Origin: Acidobacteriota bacterium | Lineage (GTDB): Bacteria > Acidobacteriota > Terriglobia > Bryobacterales > Bryobacteraceae | NCBI GenBank assembly: GCA_016213775.1 | Contig: JACQZR010000145.1 | Span: forward strand, 27,436-91,435 | Reading direction: 5' to 3' | Length of the DNA stretch: 64,000 nucleotides | Shown: positions 44,128 through 52,837 of the stretch, one piece after another | Numbering within the stretch: position 1 is the first letter of the stretch | How the letters are laid out: every line of letters starts with the position of its first letter | Program-made: the position numbers and the translations under genes | The notes under the pieces: model-generated | Database searches by the model: none | Seen by the model: only the letters and a program-made list of their open reading frames with translations | Told to the model about the DNA's origin: nothing

Positions 44128-46204
44128 ACCAAATCCCCGCCCGGATGTCATAATATTCCGGCTTGCGTGCCCCACCTGTTGGCAGGAGGTAAGCCCCGCG
44201 AAGCAAGTCCACGCTCCACGACATCGACGCCGGCATCGACTTCAACCGGAACCGCACCCCGGGCCCGGTATCGAAGAAATTGGCCCATAGCTCGCGATTG
44301 CGATCCGTCACCACGTTCGCGTTCCAGTTCAACTGCCACTGCAGTGGACCCACGGGCGGCAGCGTGTATCCACCGCGATTCTGCAGGTAGCCCAGCGTGT
44401 TCCAACGGAACCGGCTCAACATCACCACATCCGCATGCGATTCGACGAACCACCCCGGCTCCGCGATAGCCTTGCCCGGACCGATTGCGCGTCCGAATGA
44501 CGCCCCGGCCCTGTAGTCCGGCGTCATGCGTCCGATATCCGGCCGGTCGCGATAGCGAAGGGCATTGCCCGCCTCGGCCCATGCAGTCAGACCCTTCCAC
44601 GAAGAAGTTGCTACCCCCACCGCGCCAATAAAGCTGCTCTCCGACAGGTACTGCGGCGATAAGGCGCCCGCGCCGCGCTGTGAGTCTCCGACAAAACGCA
44701 ACGACACGTAGGGCCGGATGGGCAGCGTCCGCAGCCGCAACTCCGTCTTCACCTGTCCATAGGCAAATCCGGAATGCCATCGTGACGAGAACATCGGGAA
44801 GAGCCAAACCGTGGTCCGCACCCGCGCCACTGACACCTTCAGATTCCGATAGGCCTTGCGCGCCTCGCGCCGCAGCCGATCATCGGTGGAGTCGCGAATG
44901 GCAGTTTCAAAGTGGCGGATCGCCTCGTCATCCTGCCGCAGCATGTTGTATGTGTAGCCCAGCTTCAACCGCGCACGAGCATCTTTGGGATTGTCCTCCA
45001 GCGCGGCTTCATAGAATCGCGCGGCATCCTTCATATAACCCGCGGCATAGCTTTTTTCTGCCATCTCCATAGCAGGCACTGCCGGCCGGGTAGCAGCCTG
45101 TGGACGGACCATGGGTGGAGGCGGACCCTTTGTATCCGCTGGCTTTGGCTCGGGCTTTGCAGGCGCCGGCGCTTGCGCCGGAAGGGCCATCGCCTCGCGC
45201 ACCTTCTTTGCAAACGCTGCATCATTCCCTGACAGCACCTTGTCGAGAAACGTCATTGCCCCTGTCCGGTCCCCGCGGCCTAAGCGCATCATCCCCACCT
45301 GCGCGAGGGACAATAGATCCCCCGGCGCAATCTCCAGCAACCGTAAGAACTCGGCCTCCGCTTCCTGGGGTTTATTCACCGCCAACCACAAAAAGGCCAA
45401 CTCCCGGCGCATGTCGACGTTCTTTCGATCCAGTTCGATTGCTTTCTGGAACTCGCTCGCATAGGGAGTACGTTTGGGCAGGAACTCCAAAGCCGCCTCC
45501 GCCGCCCGTGGATTGTCCCCGCGGGAAGCCGCAAGAAAAGCCGCAGTGGCCCCCTCGCTATCGCCCAACTGCTGTAGTGTCCGTCCCAGATCCACCAACA
45601 GCCCTCGATATGCGGGATTCAACTCCCAGGCTCGTTTGTAATGCTCGGCTGCCAGCTTCCAGTTGGCGCGATCCTCCGCCGCGTGCGCGAGTTCCTGGTG
45701 AGCACTGAAATCGCTGGCATTCTGCGCCAGCGCCATTGTCCACCGGAGAATCGCGTCCTCCAACGGTTTGTCCACGTTCAGGAATGCCGTCTCCGCCGCC
45801 TTTCGCGACTCCGGATCGCCCTGCTTGCGCACCAGGTCGAAAACGCGCCGCGCTTCCCTCACCCTACGGGTCTCATGACACAGGTACCCATACTCCATGG
45901 TGCTGTGCCAATCCTTCGGTTCCAGTTTGACAATCACCTCAAACTGATCCCTCGCCTCCTCCGTCTCCCCCATTTTCAGTAGCGTATACGCCATTTCTTT
46001 GCGGTAGTCCGCACGGGCCGGATCAGCCTCGATCGCCCGCCGGAAGGACGCCACGGCACGGTCATAGTCTTTATCCTTCAATGCGTTGAAGGCTTCGGTG
46101 GCATGGTTTCCCGTCGGCGCGGCCTCTGCCACAAGACACATCATTGCAATTGCGATGAGAAGAACCACGTAATTGTAGTGGCCGCAGCAGGCAATTCCTC
46201 GCAA
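44111..46204 (-). CDS. TPR protein with C-terminal outer-membrane barrel (NfrA/PgaA-like)
   Basis: Up to 697 residues: signal peptide (VVLLIAIAMMCLVAEAA), then about ten TPR repeats (to about residue 330), a Pro/Lys-rich linker, two more TPRs (AEKSYAAGYMKDAARFYEAA) and a C-terminal region of about 230 residues. That region has beta-barrel character and ends DIRAGIWYAFTH, like the NfrA C-terminal domain. Such proteins form periplasmic scaffolds and outer-membrane pores for exopolysaccharide. The start is unclear: TTG at 46204 or GTG at 46168. No synthase is adjacent. Confidence 0.7.
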   Translation of the reverse strand: MRGIACCGHYNYVVLLIAIAMMCLVAEAAPTGNHATEAFNALKDKDYDRAVASFRRAIEADPARADYRKEMAYTLLKMGETEEARDQFEVIVKLEPKDWHSTMEYGYLCHETRRVREARRVFDLVRKQGDPESRKAAETAFLNVDKPLEDAILRWTMALAQNASDFSAHQELAHAAEDRANWKLAAEHYKRAWELNPAYRGLLVDLGRTLQQLGDSEGATAAFLAASRGDNPRAAEAALEFLPKRTPYASEFQKAIELDRKNVDMRRELAFLWLAVNKPQEAEAEFLRLLEIAPGDLLSLAQVGMMRLGRGDRTGAMTFLDKVLSGNDAAFAKKVREAMALPAQAPAPAKPEPKPADTKGPPPPMVRPQAATRPAVPAMEMAEKSYAAGYMKDAARFYEAALEDNPKDARARLKLGYTYNMLRQDDEAIRHFETAIRDSTDDRLRREARKAYRNLKVSVARVRTTVWLFPMFSSRWHSGFAYGQVKTELRLRTLPIRPYVSLRFVGDSQRGAGALSPQYLSESSFIGAVGVATSSWKGLTAWAEAGNALRYRDRPDIGRMTPDYRAGASFGRAIGPGKAIAEPGWFVESHADVVMLSRFRWNTLGYLQNRGGYTLPPVGPLQWQLNWNANVVTDRNRELWANFFDTGPGVRFRLKSMPASMSWSVDLLRGAYLLPTGGARKPEYYDIRAGIWYAFTH

Positions 46205-46229
46205 TCTATTTTGCGGTGATTTGCGTGCC

Positions 46230-46235
46230 TATCAT
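46230..46235 (+). promoter_or_regulatory. -10-like element, predicted leaderless start
   Basis: TATCAT ends 6 nt before the ATG at 46242 and no Shine-Dalgarno sequence is present, matching the arrangement seen at 8218 and 50974. Confidence 0.3.
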
Positions 46236-46241
46236 CAGTAC

Positions 46242-46664
46242 ATGATAGTTAACGCATTTATCGGCCATACTGCCGAACCAACCGAAACCGAACTCGCGGC
46301 TGCCCTCGGTCCGGCAATCGATCGCTGGAATGAGGTCCTCCCCCGAGTCCGCGCGATCCCCAAAATCACCGCCGTCGAATGGAATTCCTATTCCCCGAAA
46401 GCCGGCTGGTCCCTCCGCGTCAAAGCCGGCAAACGCAATATCGTGTACCTGATCCCCAACCCTGGCGCCATGACTGTCGCATTCATCTTCGGCGACCGTG
46501 CCATCGCCGCCATCCGCAATAATGCCGGCTTCCCGAAGAAGGCCGGCGTCCTCATCGATACCGCGAAACACTATCCCGAAGGCACAGGCATCCAATTCGA
46601 AGTGAAGACCTCCCGCGATGTGGCGCTCATCTGCAAACTCGTCGACGTTAAGCTGGCATATTGA
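46242..46664 (+). CDS. DUF3788 family protein
   Basis: A 140-residue soluble protein matching the DUF3788 pattern: RWNEVLPRVRAIPKITAVEWNS followed by a KAGWSLRVKAGKRNIVYLIP strand pair, and the late VKTSRDVALICKLVDVK helix. The family relates to bacterial stress or uptake-linked small proteins but its function is unknown. I chose the ATG at 46242; an upstream TTG at 46221 is possible. The last 17 bp overlap the convergent membrane-protein gene. Confidence 0.78.
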   Translation: MIVNAFIGHTAEPTETELAAALGPAIDRWNEVLPRVRAIPKITAVEWNSYSPKAGWSLRVKAGKRNIVYLIPNPGAMTVAFIFGDRAIAAIRNNAGFPKKAGVLIDTAKHYPEGTGIQFEVKTSRDVALICKLVDVKLAY

Positions 46665-48330
46665 CGGCGGCCTTTGCCATCAAGCGCGGCAACAGCAACA
46701 GCGTTGCCCCATACAGAGCCAGCGACACCACCAGAGCCAGTGTCCGTTCCTCGCGCACCTCTTGTGTCAGTAGTTTGTACGCTCCCAGCGCCATTAGAAC
46801 CCAGACAACCTTGCTGAATACAGGATGCCGCCGGGAGTTCCAAGCGAGCAGGAGAACGCTCGCCAGCAGCACCGCGGTGCGGATCGTCGAGCAAAAGGCC
46901 GGTTCGGCATGCGGAATGCCGGTGAGTCCGCCGGCGACCATGCCGGCTGACACCAGTGCGGTGGCAAGAGTAGTCACCATCACGGCGGCTTGCGAACATG
47001 GGTAGCGCAAAATAAGCGCTCCACAGAGAATCGTCCCGGTGGCCCCCAGCCATCTGCTCATACTCATCGCAGCCAATCCCGTGCTGTTGGAAAGCAGGGA
47101 CTGCCACGCCGCGCTGAACGCTTGCGACAGGAAAGCCCCCAGGAGCACAAAGGACACTCCGTGCCACAACAATGTCTTGCGATGGTACGATCCGCCCAGC
47201 CACACACAGGCAATCGCCAACATAGGCAACAGCGCTCCAAACTGAGTGCTGGGAAGCAGAATCAACCCACCGGCGACGGTCAGAAGCAGGCCAAACGTGG
47301 AGTAGATGTAGAAGTTCCGTCCGTGTCCCACACGCCGTTCCAGGAAGCTGAACGAAACCAGGTAGCACGCCGCCCCGCTCACCAGCGTGAACATCGCGAA
47401 TGCATGTGCCACGCCGGAATGGCCGCCGCCCGCCCGCAATCCGCCGCCCACCCCGATCGCGAATGCCATCGCACACTGGAACACTTCCAGATTGGTGAAG
47501 GTCAGATTGCGCCACAACGTCCGCGCCATTGCGCTCGCCAGATACACCGTCAGCAGTGCCGCCTGCAACGCAAACACACTCCAGGCTGGAATCGGTGCAT
47601 ATCCTTCCGGCAGCCCATTCACTCTCGACGCCAGCCACGTCACCAGCAGCACGGCCAGATCCAGCATCATCGCCACCAGGAAACGTTCCTTCAACCAGTG
47701 TTCAAAGCAAGCCGAGACCTCCACTGCCGCCGCCACCGCCAGGAACACGCACGTGAACGGCAACACATCGTGCGTGGCCATCAACAGCGCGGCCGACGTA
47801 AATACCCCCGCCAGCGTTGCGATCCACGCGATGTGCGTGAGATTCCCGTGCCAACTGATCGCGAGGCCAAGAATCGTGAACGCCGCCAGTGTGCCTGCCG
47901 CGACCCAGGTCTGGATTGCGTGAAACCGAACCGTTGCCTCCCACAGCAGCGGAGCCAACACCAGGACCGACGTGAGCCCGTACGTCACCGCTGCAACTCG
48001 GTCGGTCAGCGCGAAGTGCGCCGCCAGCGCCAGCCACAGTGCCGAGTAGGCAATGCCCAGCGCCACGCCCCACCCCACGGGCAACGAACCCGATTCGGTC
48101 AGGGCACGCAGCATGTAAGCTCCCGCCAGTGCCAGCAGAGCCTTCCCCATCACCGCCACCGCGCTGCTTGTGTTCCACTGACCGGCCCCCGCGGACGTCA
48201 CCGCCGCGACTGGCAGAGGCGCTGCCGGTGCGATTACTCCGACACAGGTTTCCAGGTGCGCCACACGGTCCGTCAACAGCCGGACGTCGCGGCGGAGTGA
48301 TTCGAATTCCTCATGGTCGAAATCGCTCAT
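46648..48330 (-). CDS. Multi-pass membrane protein, DUF2339-like
   Basis: A 560-residue protein. Residues 1-30 are a charged coiled-coil-like helix (FESLRRDVRLLTDRVAHLE), followed by a linker and at least 14 hydrophobic segments. The layout resembles DUF2339 membrane proteins. There are no catalytic motifs. It begins 27 bp after the NrfD stop, so it may belong to the electron-transfer operon, perhaps as an assembly or membrane partner, but that is inference from position only. Confidence 0.6.
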   Translation of the reverse strand: MSDFDHEEFESLRRDVRLLTDRVAHLETCVGVIAPAAPLPVAAVTSAGAGQWNTSSAVAVMGKALLALAGAYMLRALTESGSLPVGWGVALGIAYSALWLALAAHFALTDRVAAVTYGLTSVLVLAPLLWEATVRFHAIQTWVAAGTLAAFTILGLAISWHGNLTHIAWIATLAGVFTSAALLMATHDVLPFTCVFLAVAAAVEVSACFEHWLKERFLVAMMLDLAVLLVTWLASRVNGLPEGYAPIPAWSVFALQAALLTVYLASAMARTLWRNLTFTNLEVFQCAMAFAIGVGGGLRAGGGHSGVAHAFAMFTLVSGAACYLVSFSFLERRVGHGRNFYIYSTFGLLLTVAGGLILLPSTQFGALLPMLAIACVWLGGSYHRKTLLWHGVSFVLLGAFLSQAFSAAWQSLLSNSTGLAAMSMSRWLGATGTILCGALILRYPCSQAAVMVTTLATALVSAGMVAGGLTGIPHAEPAFCSTIRTAVLLASVLLLAWNSRRHPVFSKVVWVLMALGAYKLLTQEVREERTLALVVSLALYGATLLLLPRLMAKAAVNMPA

Positions 48331-48357
48331 GGCAATCCCCCATGTGTTCCGGAAGCC

Positions 48358-49545
48358 TCAAGCCTCCGCCTGCTGCTTTGATACCCACGGCGGCAACAAC
48401 TTCACCAGCACCGCCAATATCGCGAACGGCAAAAGCATCAGCACAATCGCGGTCAACAACCCCTCCCGCGTGGCGAACTCCATCTTGTACGAGGTGTAGC
48501 CGAGAAACGACTTGGAGAAGAGTTGCCCGCCGATCACGACGTTCCACCGCATCGCGAAAATTCCCACCAGCGTCAACGAAGCTGCCACCACGTACAGCCT
48601 CCGGCGCCACCGCTCTTCCAACGTCATGATCTGAGTGAGCGCCAGTATCACCAGGGGCACAATCGTTCCAAGTCCGATCTGTAGAACGATGTGCGGAACA
48701 TACAGGTGCGTGTGCACCATGAAATCCAATGACTTAAAGGACTCATCAGCTTCATAGATCCGGTGGATCAGATCGAGCATTTCGAGCGAGAAGTCAATGA
48801 CAAAGGCATAGAAGAGGTACTTGGCGATCGTATCGAGGCACGACATCTCAATGGCGAGCCCTTTCAGCCGGTAGGTCACCATGTAGATGAGCAGCACCGC
48901 CGCAATGCCCGAAACCATTGCCGAGAACAGGAACACGATCGGCATCAGGGGCGTCGACCACCACGGATTTGCCTTGATGGAGCCGAAGATGAATCCGACA
49001 TACCCATGTAGGAGAAATGCCGAAGGTATGCCGATCACCGTAACGATGTAGCCAACCCTATCGTCGATCCGCCGGCTGGCCGCGCTCATGTTGTACGAGC
49101 CGAGCGTCAACGCCCGGTAGATCAGGCGTTTCAGCCCTGTCGATTCTCCCGCCATGCGCACGATATCGGCGCGGTAGTCGAGATAGATTTCCAGCAGCAG
49201 CACCACCATCAGGTACCAGAGATAGACAAAGCCGAACATCGCCATCGCGGATGTGCTGTGCGGCGTCAGATACATCTCAAGACTCCGTTCTGGATGCCCC
49301 AGATGCAGTTGCAGCGGCAGAGGTGCAACCAGCAGGAATGCCAGCGCAGTCAACAGCGCCAGCCGGTATGTCGGCTTCACCGCCTCCACGCGAAACACGC
49401 GTTCGAGCGAAGCCAGTATGAAGGCTCCGGCAACCAAGCCGGTGATGTATGGGTAGAGGACGATCAGCACGCTCCACTGCAACTCCACTTCGTTCGGATA
49501 CATGAAGCCTTGCACCGCGGGGTTCATTTCATGCATGGCGTTCAC
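48358..49545 (-). CDS. NrfD/PsrC-family quinone-interacting membrane subunit
   Basis: A 395-residue protein with about ten membrane helices of the NrfD/PsrC family, which exchanges electrons between quinones and a partner Fe-S protein. Typical features include YPYITGLVAGAFILASL in the first helices, APLPLQLHLGHPER after helix 3 and MRWNVVIGGQ late in the protein. Its ATG overlaps the Fe-S protein stop by four bases, as in NrfCD and PsrBC pairs. Confidence 0.9.
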   Translation of the reverse strand: MNAMHEMNPAVQGFMYPNEVELQWSVLIVLYPYITGLVAGAFILASLERVFRVEAVKPTYRLALLTALAFLLVAPLPLQLHLGHPERSLEMYLTPHSTSAMAMFGFVYLWYLMVVLLLEIYLDYRADIVRMAGESTGLKRLIYRALTLGSYNMSAASRRIDDRVGYIVTVIGIPSAFLLHGYVGFIFGSIKANPWWSTPLMPIVFLFSAMVSGIAAVLLIYMVTYRLKGLAIEMSCLDTIAKYLFYAFVIDFSLEMLDLIHRIYEADESFKSLDFMVHTHLYVPHIVLQIGLGTIVPLVILALTQIMTLEERWRRRLYVVAASLTLVGIFAMRWNVVIGGQLFSKSFLGYTSYKMEFATREGLLTAIVLMLLPFAILAVLVKLLPPWVSKQQAEA

Positions 49546-50300
49546 CTCACGCTCCCGTCCAAGCCCTTGTAATAGGTCTTCGATTTCGTTGCCATCTGCG
49601 GCTTCAACACCTGTACCGTGTTGTTCCTCAGAAACTCATGCACCGCGTCCTTGGGATCCTTCAGGTCGGCCAACTTGCGAGCTTGTGTTGGGCAGGCTTC
49701 GCAACACGCTGTCGTCAACCCCTTGGTGATGCGGTGATAGCACAGGGTGCACTTCTCGGCCACCTGGGTCTCAGGGTGGATGAAGCGGCATCCATACGGA
49801 CACGCCTGCACGCAATAGCGGCAGCCGATACAGTAGCTCTGGTCCACCAGCACAACCCCATCCGGGCTGACGAATGTCGCCCCAACCGGGCAAACCTGCA
49901 CGCAGGGCGAATCGGAGCAATGGTTGCACAGCTTGGGTATAAAGAACGCCTTGATGTCCTTCTTGTCGCTCGGCGGGAAACCCTCCATCGCGCCTTTCGG
50001 GGAATCCACCTCGGGGCGTTCCATGTCCTCCCCGACCTGGTACCGTTCTACCCAGGTACGGAAATACCCTTCCGGGACATTGTTCTCTTTCGCGCAAGCC
50101 CGCACGCAGTTGCCGCAGCCGATGCAGCGTTCCACGTCAATCGTCATCCCCCACCAGTGATCTGCCATCTTGTAGTCATTGGTGGTGGCTGCGTCCGCTG
50201 ATACCGTCCCCTGCATCGCGTCAAATGCCGCAGCCGCCGCGCCGCTCATGACGATGAACCGCGTGGCGTGTTCCAGTAACTCTCTTCGTGTTGCCGGCAT
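49542..50300 (-). CDS. Four-cluster [4Fe-4S] ferredoxin subunit (NrfC/DsrO-like)
   Basis: A 252-residue electron-transfer protein. The N-terminus has a Tat-like signal (TRRELLEHATRFIVMSG). Four cysteine clusters are visible: CIGCGNCVRACAKE (about 59), CNHCSDSPCVQVCPVG (about 124), CIGCRYCVQACPYG (about 157) and CTLCYH with CCEACPTQA (about 183-201). This is the periplasmic Fe-S subunit of complex iron-sulfur molybdoenzyme-type systems. It lies 12 bp after the cytochrome gene and overlaps nrfD. No molybdopterin subunit is nearby. Confidence 0.92.
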   Translation of the reverse strand: MPATRRELLEHATRFIVMSGAAAAAFDAMQGTVSADAATTNDYKMADHWWGMTIDVERCIGCGNCVRACAKENNVPEGYFRTWVERYQVGEDMERPEVDSPKGAMEGFPPSDKKDIKAFFIPKLCNHCSDSPCVQVCPVGATFVSPDGVVLVDQSYCIGCRYCVQACPYGCRFIHPETQVAEKCTLCYHRITKGLTTACCEACPTQARKLADLKDPKDAVHEFLRNNTVQVLKPQMATKSKTYYKGLDGSVR

Positions 50301-50312
50301 TGGTTGTCCCCT

Positions 50313-50771
50313 TCAGCCCATCTTCGGTGCGTGTGGCTTGTGGCACGAGTTGCATTCCATGCCGTTGGCATGGTCCTTGGTTACCTGTTGCGGCAACCAC
50401 TTCGGTTTGGCAACGTCTTTCTCATGGCAGTTCGTGCAGATCGCCGACACCTGCGGTAACTTCGGCTTATTCGACGGGTCTTCGACGTGTTTGGCCTGCG
50501 GCCCATGACAAGCCTCGCAGGTGATACGCGCGTGCCTCCCGGAGTCTCTCGCCTTGGCCTGATCTTCATGGCAGACTACACAATCCTGCTGGCCGGCAAA
50601 CACAATCGGTTTCGCACGGCTGTCTTCCAGAGCGCCCGGCCGGTAGTGTCCATACTGGCCAAAGTCCTTCGGCACCACAGCTCCACGCAACCCGAGAAAG
50701 GCTACGATCGCCACCGCCAACACGACCACAAGCCTCACCAGGTGGCTGGCTTCACGGAAGGTGTCTTTCAT
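50313..50771 (-). CDS. Tetraheme cytochrome c, membrane-anchored
   Basis: A 152-residue protein with one N-terminal membrane helix (LVRLVVVLAVAIVAFLGL) and four CxxCH heme sites: CVVCH, CEACH, CTNCH and CNSCH. It would sit on the periplasmic side and pass electrons to or from the Fe-S protein encoded next. I chose the ATG at 50771 just before the helix; the frame extends to 50810. It is the first gene of the operon with the Fe-S and NrfD genes. Confidence 0.9.
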   Translation of the reverse strand: MKDTFREASHLVRLVVVLAVAIVAFLGLRGAVVPKDFGQYGHYRPGALEDSRAKPIVFAGQQDCVVCHEDQAKARDSGRHARITCEACHGPQAKHVEDPSNKPKLPQVSAICTNCHEKDVAKPKWLPQQVTKDHANGMECNSCHKPHAPKMG

Positions 50772-50973
50772 TGAGCGGCTCCCATGCGCCGTCTTGAGCA
50801 ATTGACTCACCAGACGCTAACGCCAATGAAAATGCGCCTTTTGGCTCAGTTCCGTGGAGATTCCAGGCTGGGGCATTTCCCTCTGGAGCGTCAACGCACC
50901 TGTCCAAATACCCCACACCTTCCATCTGTAATCTCTCCCTGAACATTTCAGTCCGCCGCTTCGAGGCCGGAGC

Positions 50974-50979
50974 TACACT
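50974..50979 (+). promoter_or_regulatory. -10 element, predicted leaderless start
   Basis: TACACT ends 8 nt before the ATG at 50988 and there is no Shine-Dalgarno sequence. The 216 bp back to the divergent cytochrome start shows no other recognisable element. Confidence 0.45.
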
Positions 50980-50987
50980 GGTTTCTT

Positions 50988-52157
50988 ATGCCCGCATTCA
51001 AAGGCGTTGATTATCTCTTGATTGATTCCCTCTTCTCCGAACAGGAACTCCTCGTCCGGCAGACTGCTCGTCAATTCTCCGAAGACAAGATCATTCCCGT
51101 CATCCGCGATTGCTGGCGCGACGGCAAGTTTCCCTCCCAACTCATCCGCGAAATGGGTGACCTTGGATTTCTTGGGGCCAACCTGGAAGGCTACGGCTGC
51201 GCTGGTATGTCGAACGTGGAATACGGCCTCATCATGCAGGAACTGGAGCGCGCCGATTCCGGTCTGCGCAGCTTTGTCTCCGTGCAGGGTGCGCTCGTCA
51301 TGTACCCCATCCTCACCTACGGATCGGAGGAACAGAAACAACGCTGGCTGCCCAAACTCCAGAGCGGCGAAGCTATTGGTTGCTTCGGTCTCACCGAACC
51401 CAACTTCGGGTCGAACCCCGCGGGCATGCAGACCCGCGCCCGTCTGGACGGTTCCGAATGGGTCCTCAGTGGCGAAAAGACATGGATCACCAACGGCAGC
51501 GTCGCCGATATTTCGATCGTTTGGGCCCGAGCTGAAGAAGGCATCCGCGGCTTCCTCATCGAGCGCGGCACGCCTGGCTTCACCACATCCGACATCCACG
51601 GCAAAGTCAGCATGCGTGCCTCCGTCACCAGCAGTCTCTCTTTGTCGGATGTGCGCCTGCCGGCCTCGTCCATGCTGCCCGGAGCAAAGGGTCTGAAGGG
51701 CCCGTTGAGCTGTCTCACGCAAGCGCGCTTCGGAATCGGTTGGGGCGTTGTCGGCGCCGCCATGGATTGCTACGAAACCGCGCGCCAATACACCATCCTT
51801 CGCAAGCAGTTTGACGATAAGCCGATCGCCAGCCACCAGCTTGTCCAGGAGAAGCTGGCTCAAATGATCACCGAGATCACCAAGGCGCAATTGCTCGCCA
51901 TACACACCGGCCGTCTCAAGGACCAGGGCAAACTCGATCCCGCCCACGTGTCCATGCTCAAGCGCAACAACGTGGCAATGGCGCTCGAATGCGCCCGCCT
52001 TTCCCGCGATCTCCTGGGCGCCAACGGCATCATGGACGAGTACCCCATCATGCGGCACCTCTGCAATCTGGAAACGGTGAAGACTTACGAAGGCACCGAC
52101 CACGTCCACGCGCTCGTAATCGGCGAACGCGTTACTGGTGTAGCGGCTTACAAATAG
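50988..52157 (+). CDS. Acyl-CoA dehydrogenase, glutaryl-CoA dehydrogenase-like
   Basis: A 389-residue FAD enzyme. Signatures are IGCFGLTEPNFGSNPAGM (about residue 131, flavin and substrate binding), ISIVWARAEEGIRGFLIERG, and KTYEGTDHVHALVIG near the C-terminus carrying the catalytic glutamate in the position used by glutaryl-CoA dehydrogenases. These enzymes oxidise and decarboxylate glutaryl-CoA to crotonyl-CoA in lysine/tryptophan breakdown. No partner pathway gene is adjacent, so the exact acyl-CoA substrate is inferred. Confidence 0.88.
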   Translation: MPAFKGVDYLLIDSLFSEQELLVRQTARQFSEDKIIPVIRDCWRDGKFPSQLIREMGDLGFLGANLEGYGCAGMSNVEYGLIMQELERADSGLRSFVSVQGALVMYPILTYGSEEQKQRWLPKLQSGEAIGCFGLTEPNFGSNPAGMQTRARLDGSEWVLSGEKTWITNGSVADISIVWARAEEGIRGFLIERGTPGFTTSDIHGKVSMRASVTSSLSLSDVRLPASSMLPGAKGLKGPLSCLTQARFGIGWGVVGAAMDCYETARQYTILRKQFDDKPIASHQLVQEKLAQMITEITKAQLLAIHTGRLKDQGKLDPAHVSMLKRNNVAMALECARLSRDLLGANGIMDEYPIMRHLCNLETVKTYEGTDHVHALVIGERVTGVAAYK

Positions 52158-52188
52158 TGTCTCCCGGCAACCTTCAACTGAACCGCTA

Positions 52189-52222
52189 GCACCTCCGTAC
52201 CACCGGCGGCTAGGTGCATTTT
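52189..52222 (+). terminator. Terminator-like hairpin after the acyl-CoA dehydrogenase gene
   Basis: GCACCT (52189-52194) and AGGTGC (52212-52217) form a 6-bp stem with a 17-nt loop, followed by ATTTT. It would separate the dehydrogenase gene from yfiR. Confidence 0.5.
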
Positions 52223-52236
52223 CCGCTGGCCGATCC

Positions 52237-52266
52237 CTCCTCTGTGCCGATAAGGCCCACGAGGAG
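52237..52266 (+). promoter_or_regulatory. Hairpin masking the yfiR ribosome-binding site
   Basis: CTCCTC (52237-52242) can pair with the Shine-Dalgarno GAGGAG (52261-52266), and the inner GTG and CAC extend the stem past a bulged T. The SD lies 5 nt before the ATG at 52272, so translation of yfiR would need the hairpin to open. Confidence 0.5.
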
Positions 52267-52271
52267 TAAGT

Positions 52272-52829
52272 ATGTCTCGCCTGCCATTCCGGCTAGCTGC
52301 ACTCATCCTGTTATTTTCGTGGTTCCAGCCCCCTGGCTCCGCAGGTGCCTCAACACAACGCGGCAGCACGGCCCTTGGTCCCCCGGAAGTCGTTTATCGT
52401 CTCTCCCAATTCGTCCAATGGCCCAACCCTTCCAGCCAACGGCCAGAGTTCCACATCTGCCTGATCGGTGACGATCCCGACTACATTCATTGGACAGCGC
52501 TAATGGCGCGCCGCGAACTTGCTGGGCGCAATATCGTAGTGCGTCACGTGAACGATCGTGCGCAGATTCGCGGTTGTGAGGTTGCTGTGGTAGGGCGTAG
52601 CCTCCAGTCTCGAGCCCGATCCATCCTCACGGCGATAAGCAACCAACCCGTCCTCACGGTGGGCGCGTTCCCCGGCTTCGCCAGCCTTGGCGGGATCGTT
52701 GAACTCACCCAGTCCGAGCCGCGCCGGATCATGACCCTGAATCCCGTCTCCGCTCGCCGCGCTGGGCTTGTCCTCTGCGACGGCATCCTCAGCGTAGCTT
52801 CCATTTCCCGGTTCGAAAGGATGGACTAG
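52272..52829 (+). CDS. YfiR family periplasmic protein (DUF4154)
   Basis: A 185-residue exported protein (signal [19 protein letters not shown]). The YfiR core is clear: [15 protein letters not shown], then [14 protein letters not shown] and late [19 protein letters not shown]. In Pseudomonas YfiR binds the periplasmic part of the diguanylate cyclase YfiN and holds it inactive. Here the next gene, 8 bp downstream, encodes a histidine kinase with a small extracytoplasmic sensor instead. The likely role is sensing and restraining that kinase. Confidence 0.85.
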   Translation: MSRLPFRLAALILLFSWFQPPGSAGASTQRGSTALGPPEVVYRLSQFVQWPNPSSQRPEFHICLIGDDPDYIHWTALMARRELAGRNIVVRHVNDRAQIRGCEVAVVGRSLQSRARSILTAISNQPVLTVGAFPGFASLGGIVELTQSEPRRIMTLNPVSARRAGLVLCDGILSVASISRFERMD

Positions 52830-52837
52830 TCGCCACC

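Noticed and set aside
52246..52253. Sigma-28 (FliA) -10 element GCCGATAA upstream of yfiR
   Set aside because: No TAAA-type -35 lies 11 bp upstream, no motility genes are nearby, and the bases are part of the ribosome-site hairpin.
52158..52271. Cyclic-di-GMP riboswitch before yfiR
   Set aside because: The conserved core bases of class I or II riboswitches are not present; only simple hairpins are visible.
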